Of a stretch of DNA of 64,000 bases, positions 43,462 to 54,140 are shown piece by piece (the stretch's first letter is position 1; every line of letters starts with the position of its first letter). The DNA lies in NCBI GenBank assembly GCA_951802425.1, contig OX637803.1, positions 1,364,001 to 1,428,000 of the forward strand, in the 5' to 3' direction. The position numbers and the translations under genes were made by a program. The notes below the pieces were generated by a model that had not been told where the DNA came from, ran no database searches, and worked only from the letters and a program-made list of their open reading frames with translations. The DNA comes from Clavaria fumosa. Lineage: Eukaryota > Basidiomycota > Agaricomycetes > Agaricales > Clavariaceae.

Positions 43462-44102
43462 CAACCCCTGTCTGCCCTAGCCCTGTGTCCTAACCCGGCT
43501 AGCCTGGACCCCTATCTCAAACTGTCACACTCTGTGACAGCTTATCCCCCTCATCCTCTTTCTCTTTACCCTGCCCACGGTGTGCAACAGAACCGTGTGA
43601 AATTTTTACTGTGTGTAGATACACGTGACCAGACCCAGAGGAAGTCTACTGTGACCCTCCCCAAGAGACACCGAGTGCCAAAGGCCCGGAACTTTGCTTT
43701 ACAGCTACGTACCAGTGAATCGTGTAGTGTACAGGGCATGGAAAGGCCCTATACATAGTTTTTCTGTAGTTTCCTGGTCCAGTGGACAGGGCCCTTGCTC
43801 TGTGACCATTGTCAGAAGGGCACACGGGCAACTCACTAGGAGTTGTGGAGTGACCACCTGGGACACCATTTGGGCCCCACGCTAGCAACAAGTTTTATAG
43901 AATAAGAGTTCTATAAGTACCTAGATACATAGAGAGCAGCCTGAGAGGACAGGACTGCTAAGAGATCGAAGAAATCCTGAGTGCCCAAGGCCCGGAATTC
44001 TATTTACAGCGTCTGCGTCCGAGACCGGGTCGAGCCCAGCTCCCCCCCGATTCCCCTGTTACCGACGTCCCCGAAACCCCATCACCACCACCAGGGTCTG
44101 TG
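43462..44102 (+). other. Gypsy-1 leader
   Basis: About 640 bp with an internal direct repeat: GAGTGCC(A)AAGGCCCGGAA...TTTACAGC at 43674-43712 and 43980-44012. Each copy ends in a possible 3' splice site. No frame is coding. Confidence 0.6.
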
Positions 44103-45104
44103 ATGGCTGACCACGTCGCCCCGCCTGAAGTCCATGCCACGAGGCTGGATTTAGTCGTCGCCCCATTCGATGGGCAAAAAAGAAATTTCCGTACATTCCT
44201 CCGGTCGCTCCGCCTCCTGTTTATGGCGAATCCGATAATCTATGCCACGGACCTGGCAAAGGTCCTCTACACCCTCAGCAAAATTACTGGCGAGGGGTTT
44301 GCCGCAGAATGGGCAAATGTGAAGGGAGAGGAAATCCTGGGTAACAACGAGGTTGGAACCTGGGCAGAATTTGTGGAAGAGATGAAGCGAGCGTTCGATG
44401 ACCCGAACGACCGTGCGACTGCCCTCGCAGATATTGCGAAGTTGAAACAGGGTGTCATGACGGCACCTGAGTTCTTCGCAAAGTTCGAAACAATGTTCCG
44501 AAGAGCGGGGATGACAGAAGTGGCCAATTCGGACATCCTGGTCCATTGGCTGGAGTCGAATCTGAGCAGGAGGCTAGTGGGAAAGGTCTATGGTGTTTCG
44601 CCAATGCCAGAGACCTACGTGCAGTGGAAGGCACTTGCCGAAAAGCTAGACGCTCAGCAGCATCGCCTCGACGGAGTCATCGCACAACAGAACTCTGTGC
44701 GTCCTGCTCTGCCCGCAACCAGCCGCCCCCTCCCTCAACAAACCCGCTTCGCCCCAGCCCCCCGTCCCTTCCTGGCCCAGCCTCTGGCCCGCACCCCTGC
44801 CCCTCCCACCATGCCGCGTCCCACCAATGCCGGTGATGCCATGGTGGTGGATCGTGCCCGTGCCCCTGGAGTGTTGCGCACCTGCTTCCGATGTGGCCAA
44901 GCTGGTCACATGGTGAGAGATTGCCAGCTCCAGGACACACATCCGCAGATCCCGAGGCCGCAGATCCGCGCCGTGGAAAGCCAGGCACGTAGTGCAGAGG
45001 ACTATGAGAACGAGATCGCACTGCTCCGAGACCGCCTGGATTTGCTCGAGAGAGAGAAGAGGGCTCCTGTTGAAGAGCCGGATTTTGGAGACGAGGCCCA
45101 GTGA
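44103..45104 (+). CDS. Gypsy-1 Gag
   Basis: About 333 residues; the first ATG is at 44103 (MADHVAPPEVHATRL). It has the retrotransposon gag fold (KRNFRTFLRSLRLLF, GTWAEFVEEMKRAFDD, WLESNLSRRLVGKVYG), a proline-rich stretch, one zinc knuckle CFRCGQAGHMVRDC near residue 260, and a C-terminal coiled coil (ENEIALLRDRLDLLEREK). It forms the particle and packages the RNA. The stop TGA at 45102-45104 overlaps the first Pol codon (GTGA), and Pol is in the -1 frame. No classic slippery heptamer was seen in the short overlap, so Pol may be made by another recoding or reinitiation route. Confidence 0.95.
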   Translation: MADHVAPPEVHATRLDLVVAPFDGQKRNFRTFLRSLRLLFMANPIIYATDLAKVLYTLSKITGEGFAAEWANVKGEEILGNNEVGTWAEFVEEMKRAFDDPNDRATALADIAKLKQGVMTAPEFFAKFETMFRRAGMTEVANSDILVHWLESNLSRRLVGKVYGVSPMPETYVQWKALAEKLDAQQHRLDGVIAQQNSVRPALPATSRPLPQQTRFAPAPRPFLAQPLARTPAPPTMPRPTNAGDAMVVDRARAPGVLRTCFRCGQAGHMVRDCQLQDTHPQIPRPQIRAVESQARSAEDYENEIALLRDRLDLLEREKRAPVEEPDFGDEAQ

Positions 45105-48100
45105 GTCCGAACTGGAGTCTCAGGAGTAGATATCCCAGCCCCCCTCCCGTCCCTGTACCCACAGCTAGTATCCCAAAATACACTATCTTGCAGCGGAGAC
45201 ACACCCGGATTGGGGCTGAGGTGAAGGACAAAGCGGAAACGGAAACCGCTAAAAGTGAAATACCGAAAAGAGAAAAGGGGACTAGCAGCCAAGTGGAGCC
45301 AACAAAGCACCTTGCAGAGGTGCTGAAGGACACCCTATTGCATATGCCCCGAGAGCTCTCCATCCAGGTGCACCTGGAGGCTCTCAGCACTGGCAAAGGG
45401 GCAACTACGAAAGCCCTTGTCGACTCAGGCTGCACCAACTGCTTTATGGACTTGGAGTGGGCGAAAAAAGTGGGATTGGAACCATCTCCCTTGCTGAATC
45501 CAATCACCATGTATAATGTGGATGGAACACAGAACAGAGATGGTAAGATCCGGTATGGGATGGAGCTGCTTGTGACGGTAGGCGACCACCAGGAGCAGAT
45601 CCACTTCCTGCTAGGGAAGACTCAGTCCCACACGGCGATCCTTGGGCATGATTGGCTAAAGCGTCATAATCCAGAGATTGACTGGGTGAAAGCTGAAGTA
45701 AGGCTCACCCGCTGCCCCAACTCCTGTGCCTCCTCCCCACACAGCCACCGGTCCCCTGTTCGACCCTCAGGTCCACCAAAAGCGAGTACCCTGGCCTCGG
45801 CCAGTATCCCGGACACCCGTTTTCCCAACACTGGCCCTACCCCTGATTGGCCCAGCCGCTACCCTTTGGTTTTTAGTGAAGCAAAGTGGGATGAGCTCCC
45901 CCGCTCCCGCCCTGACTTTGATATCAAAATCGAGTTTAAAACAGACCCTGGACACCTCTCCTCTAAGCTATACTCTCTGACGCGAGAAGAGATGGTGGAA
46001 ATGAATCGCTGGGTGGATGAGCAGCTAGCTTCTGGACAAATCCGACCTTCGAAGTCCCCATACGCAAGCCCCTTCTTCTTCAAATGTGAGAAGGACAAGC
46101 TGCGGCCGATTATCGATTACTCTAGGCTGAACTTGTATCTAATCAAAGACAAGTACCCCCTCCCCCTCATACGAGACACTGTGGATGTGTTAAAGGGGGC
46201 GACCATCTATTCCAAGATTGATGCGAAGGGAGGTTTCCCATCGATGCAGGTCTGGCCAGAACATCAGCACCGCTGTGCTTTCCTAACGCCCCGTGGACTC
46301 TTCGAACTGGCAGTTATGTGGTTTGGGCTGCAGAATGCACCTGCAACCTTCCAGCGCTTCATGAACCATGTGTTGAGAGAAGAGATTGCAGGGGGGCATG
46401 TCCGAGCCTATGTCGATGATGTTATAGTGTTTGCAGAGGATTTGGCTACACATTGGTATTGGATGGATCGGGTCTTGAAGAAGTTTGGGGAGAATGGCCT
46501 GTGTCTCAGACTCAGCAAGTGCGAGTTCGAGAAGAGTGAGGTTTTCTTCCTGGGGATGAAGATCTCCCACAACCGTCTAGAGCATGACCCAGCTAAAGGC
46601 GCGGCGATCCGTAACTGGCCCAGACCGAAAAATGTGAAAGAGGTACAAAGATTCAACGGGATGCTGAACTACCTCCGCCGGCACATCCCAAATCTCTCTG
46701 CCCGGGCAAAACCACTCTTCCGGCTGACAGGGAAAGTCCCATGGAGATGGGAGGAGGAGGAGGAAGCAGCCTTCCAAGATCTCCGCCTGGCACTAGTATC
46801 AGCCCCGGTCTTGGCTCTACCACAAGACAAAGGGAGATGGAAGGTAGAAACAGATGCGAGCAACTTGGCGACTGGAGGAGTTCTCTCACAGCAGCAGGTG
46901 GATGGGACTTGGAGAGTTGTAGACTACATCTCCAAAGCCCTCACTGCAGCTGAGAAGAATTACGATGTGTACGACAAGGAGTTCCTGGCTGTAATCCGGG
47001 CACTACGCGAGTGGCAGGCTTACCTGATTGGGGTGGAAGAGACTATCAAAATCTGGACGGACCATGCTAACCTCCAGTACTTCCGGAAGCCCCAGAAGTT
47101 GAAACCGAGGCAGGTCTGTTGGGTTGGAGAGCTCCAGTGCTTTGACTTCGAGATCAAGTACCGTACTGGGAAGTCAAACATGAAAGCGGATGCACTCTCA
47201 CGGAGGCCAGACTATGGAGAGATGGTGGAGGAGGATGCACCAGTACAGGTCTTCCCAGAGGCTGAGACCCGCACATCATTCACATCGGAGATGGAGATGC
47301 TACTCCAGAAAAACAGTGCGGTATATGTGCAGAAGCCGGAGGAGCTTGATGATGAGTGGACAAGAGATCGGATGGGACTCTGGCGGAAGGCAGAAATCAC
47401 TTGGGTGCCCCCAGAAGCACATGAGGCAGTGCTCACCTTTGAGCATGACCTCCCCATCGCAGGACACCCTGGTCCACGGAAACTGAGGGCGGCTCTGCTG
47501 AGGTCCTATTGGTGGGTGGGCATGGTGAAGGATTCCAATCGGTATGCAGGTGGATGTGAGACATGCCAACGAATCAAGCCTGATCGTACCAGGCGCGCCG
47601 CTCCACTCCATCCGCACCCTGTCCCTGAGAGCCCCTGGGCAGTCATCTCTTGGGACATTGTTGGACCTTTCCCCCTCTCACGTGGTCACAATGCGATCCT
47701 TGTCATTGTCGACAAGTTTACAAAACGAACTCTCATTGAAGCTATTGGCCTTGACCTCACGGGACTTGGTGCTGCTCGGATCCTTCGAGACCGGGTCTTC
47801 CGCGACCATGGAGTCCCGCAGAAAGTTGTGAGTGACCAGGGAACCCAATTTGTGTCCAGATTCATGAGGGAGTTTTATGGGATGATTGGAGTTAAGGCGA
47901 ACCTGAGCACTGCCTTCCACCCACAAACAGATGGACAGACAGAGCGGGTCAATCAGGAGGTTGAAGTGTATCTCCGGGCCTATGTTGACCATCTGCAGGA
48001 TGATTGGGCAGAGTGGCTATCCACAGCCGAATTCGCGCTCAATAACCGTGAGCACTCAGCCACTGGATTCACACCTTTCTATCTGGAGTATGGCCGGCAC

Positions 48101-48724
48101 CCTTGGAATGGTGGTATCCGGCCGCCCTCTGAAGTGAACCCTGCAGCAGACGAGTGGATGGCCAAGCTCACGGAATCCCGAAGAGCAGCCAGGGATGCAA
48201 TGGGGAAGGCGGCAGATGCGATGAAGGCTAGCTATGATAAAGGAAAGTGCCCGAGTCGTGAATACTCAAAGGGGGACTTAGTCTGGCTGGATACCCGGAA
48301 CCTGAAAATGGATCGACCATCCAAGAAGCTTGACAACAAGCGGGCTGGACCCTTCACCATCGAAGAGAAGGTTGGACCAGCAGCATACCGACTCAAGCTC
48401 CCCCAAGCATGGCGCATTCACCAGGTTTTCAATGAGTTGCTACTCACCCCGTATATTGCTCCCTCTTTCCCTTCCCAGAACTTGCCTCCACCCCCACCCC
48501 CCACGATTGACGATGACCACTTGGAGTATGAGGTGGAGGAAATTCTTGATGTCAAGAAGGTTGGACGGGGAGTGAAGTATTTGGTGAAGTGGTTAGGATA
48601 CCCTGCAGAGGAGAACACCTGGGAACCTCGTCGCAACCTCACTAACGTTGCACTGTTGCTCTGGGACTTCTTCCAGCAATACCCTGACAAGGCGAAGTTG
48701 GCAGGTCAAGACGCCCAGCCTTAA
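45101..48724 (+). CDS. Gypsy-1 Pol: protease, RT, RNase H, integrase, chromodomain
   Basis: 1207 codons without a stop. Protease KALVDSGCTNCF (Asp at about 108); RT with FPSMQV, FGLQNAPATFQRF and YVDD at 437-440; RNase H ETDASN, YDKEFLAV and TDHANLQYF; integrase zinc finger HDLPIAGHPG...CETC; core WDIVGPF (Asp 852), VVSDQGTQF (Asp 912) and TERVNQE (Glu 948), giving the D-35-E spacing; and a C-terminal chromodomain from about residue 1140 (YEVEEILDVKK, YLVKWLGYPAEENTWEP). The chromodomain probably steers insertion to chromatin with a histone H3 mark, as known for chromoviruses. Stop at 48722-48724 is 11 nt before the 3' LTR, after a G-rich polypurine tract. Confidence 0.97.
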   Translation: MSPNWSLRSRYPSPPPVPVPTASIPKYTILQRRHTRIGAEVKDKAETETAKSEIPKREKGTSSQVEPTKHLAEVLKDTLLHMPRELSIQVHLEALSTGKGATTKALVDSGCTNCFMDLEWAKKVGLEPSPLLNPITMYNVDGTQNRDGKIRYGMELLVTVGDHQEQIHFLLGKTQSHTAILGHDWLKRHNPEIDWVKAEVRLTRCPNSCASSPHSHRSPVRPSGPPKASTLASASIPDTRFPNTGPTPDWPSRYPLVFSEAKWDELPRSRPDFDIKIEFKTDPGHLSSKLYSLTREEMVEMNRWVDEQLASGQIRPSKSPYASPFFFKCEKDKLRPIIDYSRLNLYLIKDKYPLPLIRDTVDVLKGATIYSKIDAKGGFPSMQVWPEHQHRCAFLTPRGLFELAVMWFGLQNAPATFQRFMNHVLREEIAGGHVRAYVDDVIVFAEDLATHWYWMDRVLKKFGENGLCLRLSKCEFEKSEVFFLGMKISHNRLEHDPAKGAAIRNWPRPKNVKEVQRFNGMLNYLRRHIPNLSARAKPLFRLTGKVPWRWEEEEEAAFQDLRLALVSAPVLALPQDKGRWKVETDASNLATGGVLSQQQVDGTWRVVDYISKALTAAEKNYDVYDKEFLAVIRALREWQAYLIGVEETIKIWTDHANLQYFRKPQKLKPRQVCWVGELQCFDFEIKYRTGKSNMKADALSRRPDYGEMVEEDAPVQVFPEAETRTSFTSEMEMLLQKNSAVYVQKPEELDDEWTRDRMGLWRKAEITWVPPEAHEAVLTFEHDLPIAGHPGPRKLRAALLRSYWWVGMVKDSNRYAGGCETCQRIKPDRTRRAAPLHPHPVPESPWAVISWDIVGPFPLSRGHNAILVIVDKFTKRTLIEAIGLDLTGLGAARILRDRVFRDHGVPQKVVSDQGTQFVSRFMREFYGMIGVKANLSTAFHPQTDGQTERVNQEVEVYLRAYVDHLQDDWAEWLSTAEFALNNREHSATGFTPFYLEYGRHPWNGGIRPPSEVNPAADEWMAKLTESRRAARDAMGKAADAMKASYDKGKCPSREYSKGDLVWLDTRNLKMDRPSKKLDNKRAGPFTIEEKVGPAAYRLKLPQAWRIHQVFNELLLTPYIAPSFPSQNLPPPPPPTIDDDHLEYEVEEILDVKKVGRGVKYLVKWLGYPAEENTWEPRRNLTNVALLLWDFFQQYPDKAKLAGQDAQP

Positions 48725-48735
48725 GAGGGGGGTGA

Positions 48736-49040
48736 TGTCAGGATTGCTTACATAAGCAGGTTGGAAAGGCCAAGAAAGGATCGCAAAAGAGTTGCGGGAA
48801 GTTTGCAGACGAGTCACATGACCCGAACGGATGGTGGCTTACATAATGGGAAAATCACGTGACCCGGGCCTGGACGCATCACGTGACGCACGGGGTCCGA
48901 GCGTGGGAATGCCGGCAACTCCCGAACCTCTCGCTATATATACTACGTCGCTTTCTTACTTGTACCCTTTTCCCCTTATGTTAGTATCGTCATCATCGAC
49001 CTTACGTTAAGTTGTGTGAACCGTGAGACTAAGTCTGACA
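48736..49040 (+). repeat. Gypsy-1 3' LTR
   Basis: 305 bp. Four of the five differences from the 5' LTR are losses of CpG here, including one CACGTG turned into CACATG. Confidence 0.97.
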
Positions 49041-49045
49041 CCCTT

Positions 49046-49950
49046 CCCCCAAGCGATGATGGCTGCGGCGACACTAGGTGCGCCCTCACCTGTCTTTTTT
49101 CATTCTCTTTTTCTTCTTTTCATTTACAGGGCTGCGGACAACGGCACCCTCACCCTCACCCCTCACCCCTCACCCTCACCCCTCACTCTCACCCTCACTC
49201 TCACCCTCACTCTCACCCTCACCCTCACCCTCTCATCTCACCCTCACCCTCTCACCTCCCTTTCACCTCTCTCTCACCTCTCACTTCTCCCCAGAGACGA
49301 CAATGGCAGTGATGGGTGGGAACCACCAGGTGCACCCTCCCCCATGTCCTTTTTTTCATTTTCATTTCATTTCAATTTTTTCTTCTTCAAATTACTATTT
49401 TACAAGGCAACGGATGATGGTGGACAACAGACAGCAACGGCGGCAACAGCTCTCCCTCTCCCTCCTTTCCCTCTTGGCGGCAGCAACAGCGAGGGCGGCG
49501 GCGGCAGCAACTAGCGATGGCAGCGCCAGCGACCAGCGATGGCGGCAGCAGTGGCAGCGACTAGCAACGGTGATGGTGGCGACCAGCAATGGTGGCGGCA
49601 GCGACTAGCGACAGTGGTGGCAGCGACTAGCGATGGCGATGGTGGCGACCAGCAATGGCAGCAGCAGCGACTAGCGACAGCGGTGGCAGCGGCAGCAACT
49701 AGCGGCGGCAACCAGTGGTAGCGGTCAGCGGTGGCGACCAGCGATGGCAGTGGCTGCAACCAGTGATGGCAGTGGCGGCAGAAGTGACCAGCGGCAACGG
49801 CAGCGACCAGCGATGGCGGCAGCAACAATGGTGGACAGTGGCAGCAGCGACAGCGGCAGCGGTGGCAACAACGGTGGACAGTGGCAGTAGCAACAGCGGC
49901 AGCAGCGGCAGTGATGGCAGCTTCTTATGTGTACTCGACTGTACTTGATA
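49046..49950 (+). repeat. Low-complexity array with intron-like modules (CACCCTC, then GGCAGCGA units)
   Basis: 49140-49290 repeats CTCACCCTCACC. Two modules at about 49078-49132 and 49326-49410 run from GGTGC(A/G)CCCTC through a T-rich tract to a TTTACAG/TTTACAAGG end, like the modules at 14.3-14.75 kb on the other strand. 49480-49915 is an array of GGCAGCGACTAGCGATGG-like units. Confidence 0.75.
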
Positions 49951-50671
49951 GTCTTAATAGACCTACTTGATCATTTAGTACAAATTTCAAAAATCAAGAC
50001 AGCTTTAAGGTTGAGAAAATTTCCTGATGTGCAGGTATGATTGACTATAAGGCCACTATGAAGTGTTATATAGGGTAGCTGTAACTATGTACCACTATAT
50101 AGATGATGCGGACACTATGAAGTGCTCTAAATTTGAGACCGCTATGGTGCTATGATGGCTATGGTGAACCTATATAGTACTGAATAGGTAAGTCAGTTTT
50201 GCTGATGGAGAGGGAGAGGGAGAGGGAGGGAGGGGGAGAAGCACGATGCATTCAATGTGCAACAGCATAAAATGGGCAATACATTCAACTCTGAACAAGT
50301 GGCAGCAACTTTGTGTGTATATGAGTTGAGTTCACAGATTTGCTCCTGCCTCCTCAATAAACTTGTAAAAAGAATGAAAATATTTATAAAACAGCAATTA
50401 ATGCCTGTAACCATTTTGTTTTTATTACAAAATTAATTAGACACCAAAATAACAAGCCACTGAATGTTGAAAGACAATTGTTTAAGGTAATCCTTACCCA
50501 CCCACGTATTGGCAGTATAGCCCACAAGACACAAGCTACCAGCAGGGTCACGTTTGAAAGGTTTCAAGTCTCAACACAAATGTTGCAGTTGGGTCATCTT
50601 GGGAAGGCCCTCCTCCCATCATACATAGGAACTGATAAGGGTGTCAGATATAAATGAAATGAAATGAAGTA
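49951..50671. other. No gene seen
   Basis: About 720 bp with a short GAGGGA tract at 50205-50235 and no coding signal. Confidence 0.45.
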
Positions 50672-51943
50672 TTATTTACCATCGTCATCGAAGTTGAGAG
50701 CACCCCTGACAGGAACTGTGCCTCCAGACACCTTCACGGGCGATGATGGACTCAACCCATTATTACCAGAAAACAGTTGGCTAATGCCAGACACTGTTCT
50801 AGGTTGATCTGTATTATCCATCAGATCTGTAGGCAGAGGTGCAGATAGCATAATAAACATGCCTTCCCTGGGCCTAGCCCTAGTGCTGAAGGTAACTGCG
50901 TCTTCATATATTTGAGCCCTCAATTCTTGCTCTCCAAAGACCATGCAGAAGAATGCACAGAAATGCTCCCATTCCTGTTGGCATAAGACACCATTAATCT
51001 GACAAAACATTGCTGAAGTGTTGCGGTCTGTTAGGTCAGCTCTGGTCACAACCACCATGGATGCAAATACAGCATATTGGAATGTTGCAGAGGCATTAAC
51101 AGACAGGGTGTAAGTTGCAGATCGCTGACTGTCCAAAGACAGCTGTTGGGGTTTAATGCTGTTCGGTGAAGCCCAAGATGGATTAACAAATATCCCTGCA
51201 GAGGAGAATGTAATTGCATCAATGATGGTGCTACACATTTGTATTAATTCAGTTTGTTGCCTGAATTGAGTTACAAAGCTGACCTCATATTCAGGACAGA
51301 AAATACATCTGGAACCATGCTGATGGTGAAGGGACCAACAGGGTTGGGGCCATTCGTAACTGTGCTGAGAACACCCAATCTAAAAATCCAAGGTTAGTAA
51401 TCTATAGTGAGAAGTAAAAGACATTGTACCAGAGGTTGGGTAAATTCTTGTATGTGTCTTTAAGCAGGGGATCGAAGAGCTTTGGGTTGGTCACCTCACA
51501 CACAGAGGGAAGATTTCTGTTTGCGGCATCTGCACAATTGTCACTAAAAAATGTGTCAGACATAAGAGAACATGTAATTGAATAAGACGTACTCTTCAAT
51601 CAAGTCTTCCAAGTAGACTGTCTGCTTATCGAGGTATTCCACTTCCCCATCACCCTTAGAGCTGCCCCTGAGATCTCAGACTATTGACCATTTAACTCAA
51701 AATGCAAAGGCGAGGGTACATACATTGGAATGCTGCGCCCTACAGGGTGTCACATTGCCTTAGGTGACCTGAAACATGTGGGTAAGTGTGCAAATCCAAA
51801 AGCCACTATGTAACTTACTTTGAAATTACAACTTGAACTTTCTTGGATGTGCGTTCAGGTGTAGGAGACACAGGGGGGGTGTGGCCATTGTCAATGTCTG
51901 TGTCTCCATCACTACAAGATGTTTCAATCTGTAATGATGCCAT
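50672..51943 (-). CDS. Spliced hypothetical gene of an Agaricomycete-type family
   Basis: Unknown function. Start codon at 51941-51943 (MASLQIETSCSDGDTD), exon to 51819 with GTAAGT donor. Further segments follow: KSPKAM-stop-HPVGRSIPM (about 51712-51771), GEVEYLDKQTVYLEDLIEE (about 51595-51660), ADAANRNLPSVCEVTNP with LFDPLLKDTYKNLPN (about 51425-51545), VLSTVTNGPNPVGPFTISM (about 51290-51370), then a long exon 50672-51238 (FQYAVFASMVVVTRADL, CQQEWEHFCAFFCMVFGE, FSTRARPREGMFIML, VRGALNFDDDG). It looks like one globular protein with an acidic N terminus. The TGA at 51750-51752 in exon 2 fits CGA-to-TGA, so the copy may be a pseudogene. The end after 50672 is not resolved. Confidence 0.45.
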
Positions 51944-52515
51944 GAGGATACAATGTGACGCACTGGCTGCCCTCTTCAACATCAACAATCGGATGTGATT
52001 TCTTGAATAACCATACAGCTAGAGTGAGAATGAAGGGGAGTCAGAGTAGAATTCTACCCACATCCTAGCTCGCTTCAGAGTTCTAAGGGAAGGAGTCAGG
52101 CATGAGAATAACACGGGAAATGTCACCTACTTCAGTGCATCATCAGGTTCTGGGGAGGAAGCAAGGTGACACTTGCCACTAAATGAATCATGCCAAGGGT
52201 GTAAATGTGAAATCAAATCTGAAAGGAAGTAACTTCATGACACTGACCATTTCAAAGGGCTTGAGGGTGAAGAAGCAGCCTTCCCAGTATCAGCATCACT
52301 ATCAGAGATAGAAATCCTGAATTACAGGTGAGGCAAGAACTCTCAAGGGTGGGAAAAGACAGCACGTAGTATCTATATCGCTGAAAGATGATTCAGCTTG
52401 GGCAGCCATATCATGCAGACTGGCCTACCTCTCCACTGCAACACGACTGTTGGGCAATTGACTTTTCCCTTGTTTCAAGGGTGATCTGCAATGGAAAAGT
52501 TAGGTCATGGGTTGG
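51944..52515. other. No gene seen; left target flank of Gypsy-2
   Basis: About 570 bp with no clear exon. Ends in GTTGG, the left target duplication of Gypsy-2. Confidence 0.4.
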
Positions 52516-54100
52516 TGTTACGACCCCATCTGCTTGCATAAGCACGATCCCCGCTCTGGACTCCAAGTTCTGTACCAGCCCTGATCCGCTCTGCCGTAAC
52601 TCCGTGCGCTCCGCTCCACACCTTCATCGGACTTTACTCCACCGGCCTTCAGACCATTCGGACTTCATTCTAGAACCTTCTCCCTCCATCCCCTTGTTCT
52701 GTTTACCATTGAGAGGATACCCTTTGTCACGGCCCTATCCAGTTACCCAGCCACCTCCGAAACACCTGCAATTACCTCCAATACATCTCCAATGTATCTC
52801 CGCTCCAACTCCGGCACCCCTGCTCCGACTCTGCCTTCTCCACTCCAATTCTGCTCTGTCTCCGCTCCGGGGTCCGAAACTCCGGTCCGGACTTTCATCG
52901 GACTTCGATATCGGTCCTTTGGACCAAATGGACTTTGTTTCTAGCATGTTCCTTGGTGCTAGTCCATGGTTAGTAACCATTGGGACGATGCCCACTACCC
53001 ATGGGAACTTATTCTTTGCCTTACATGTATCATCTATGCCTTTCTCACTCCTCAGGTGAAATTATTGTAGATATTTGATATATTCATGTTTCACAGTCTG
53101 CCCTATGCCCTACCCTAGTAGCATATAAGCCCCCATGTATCTCCATGATCCTCAGTTCGAATATTAACGTTATTTCTGGTCCTTGTCACTTGGTCTGTGC
53201 GTTAAGGGACTTCATCCTCACTGTTCTCGACAGTCCCGACGAGTTCCACAAAACTCCAGCAGACTCCGACGGACTCCGGGCGATTTCCCTTTGGACTTCA
53301 TCCTTCCTTGTCTTGGAAAGCAAAGTATCAGCAAGGTTAAATTGGGACACGTATACACGTGGTGGCACAACCCATAAGTTGAGGCCATAGTCCCACCCCC
53401 TTTGACCTCCTTCTAGTCCTTCTAGCTTTTGTGTAGAGGAAAAATCCTTGTGCAACTCCAATCCGGACTCCGACCGGACTCCGCTCCGCTCCGGCTTCGC
53501 CTTTGCCACCCTCCTTTTTTGGTCTCCTCTACACTACCCCTTCCTACTCCTGCTTTGAAGCAAAGAATCAGATCTTAACACCCTTGACCCATGGGAGTCA
53601 CTTTTTTGTTGTTGTTTCTTTGTTCCATGAAAATTGCACAGGCACATGTGGTGAAACTCTCCTAGTAATTTGATATGTACATTGTTTCACATTACTCCTA
53701 TACTCTGTCCTTGCAGTATAAGTTTCCACCTGTATCTCCCTGCTCCTCAGTTCAAATATTAACGTCTCTTGATCCTAAATATCTCTGAGCTTTCGTCCTC
53801 ATCATCCTCGATGTTCTCCATGTCATCCGACCAACTCTGACCAACTCCGACGGACTCTGATCAACTTCAGAGTTTTGACTTATGTTCTGATCCTCTCTTA
53901 GGTATTGTTCTTGTTTGATAAATAGGGACAAGTATATATGTGGTGGCACAACACATACGTTGAGGCCGCAGTCCCATAAGTCTCCTTCCTCTTGTTTACT
54001 TCTCCATTTCACCGATATCAGACTCTGACCGGACTCCGATAGAACATCTCCACTCCGCTCTGCTAACCCCTTTGCCGCTAACCTTGTTAGGACCATGACA
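52516..54100 (+). repeat. Gypsy-2 5' LTR, interrupted
   Basis: TGTTACGACCCC to GGACCATGACA. 724 bp once the 856-bp insert and its duplicated CCCTT are removed, equal to the 3' LTR. TATAAG at 53717 lies about 32 bp before the primer sequence AGTTCAAATAT. Confidence 0.93.
52725..53580 (+). repeat. Foreign solo LTR inside the Gypsy-2 5' LTR
   Basis: 856 bp, TGTCACGGCCC to GATCTTAACA, with target duplication CCCTT at 52720-52724 and 53581-53585. Distantly similar in layout to the host LTR (CATATAAG, then CAGTTCGAATATTAACG at 53153), so it comes from a related family not otherwise present. Confidence 0.9.
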
Positions 54101-54113
54101 GTATATTCGAACT
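53749..54113 (+). other. Gypsy-2 self-primer and its binding site
   Basis: ATATTCGAACT at 54103-54113, 2 nt after the LTR, is complementary to AGTTCAAATAT at 53749-53759 except for one base. The mismatch is a CpG-to-CpA change in the LTR; the related solo LTR keeps the fully matching AGTTCGAATAT at 53154-53164. Confidence 0.65.
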
Positions 54114-54140
54114 TCAAACCTTGTATATACAAACTTAACA

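Larger units (their letters stand above)
43145..49040 (+). mobile_element. Gypsy-1: complete chromodomain Ty3/gypsy element
   Basis: 5896 bp with 305-bp LTRs (5 differences) and target duplication CCCTT (43140-43144, 49041-49045). Gag and Pol are both open and all catalytic residues are present. It is the only element here that looks able to move. It inserted at the end of a CT-rich tract. Confidence 0.96.

Noticed and set aside
44677..45510. 277-codon minus-strand frame across the Gypsy-1 gag/pol junction
   Set aside because: Lies wholly opposite well-supported gag and pol; no motif and no related frame in other elements.
49480..49930. Coding sequence for Ser/Ala/Gly-rich proteins
   Set aside because: Open frames on both strands follow the GGCAGCGA repeat period.
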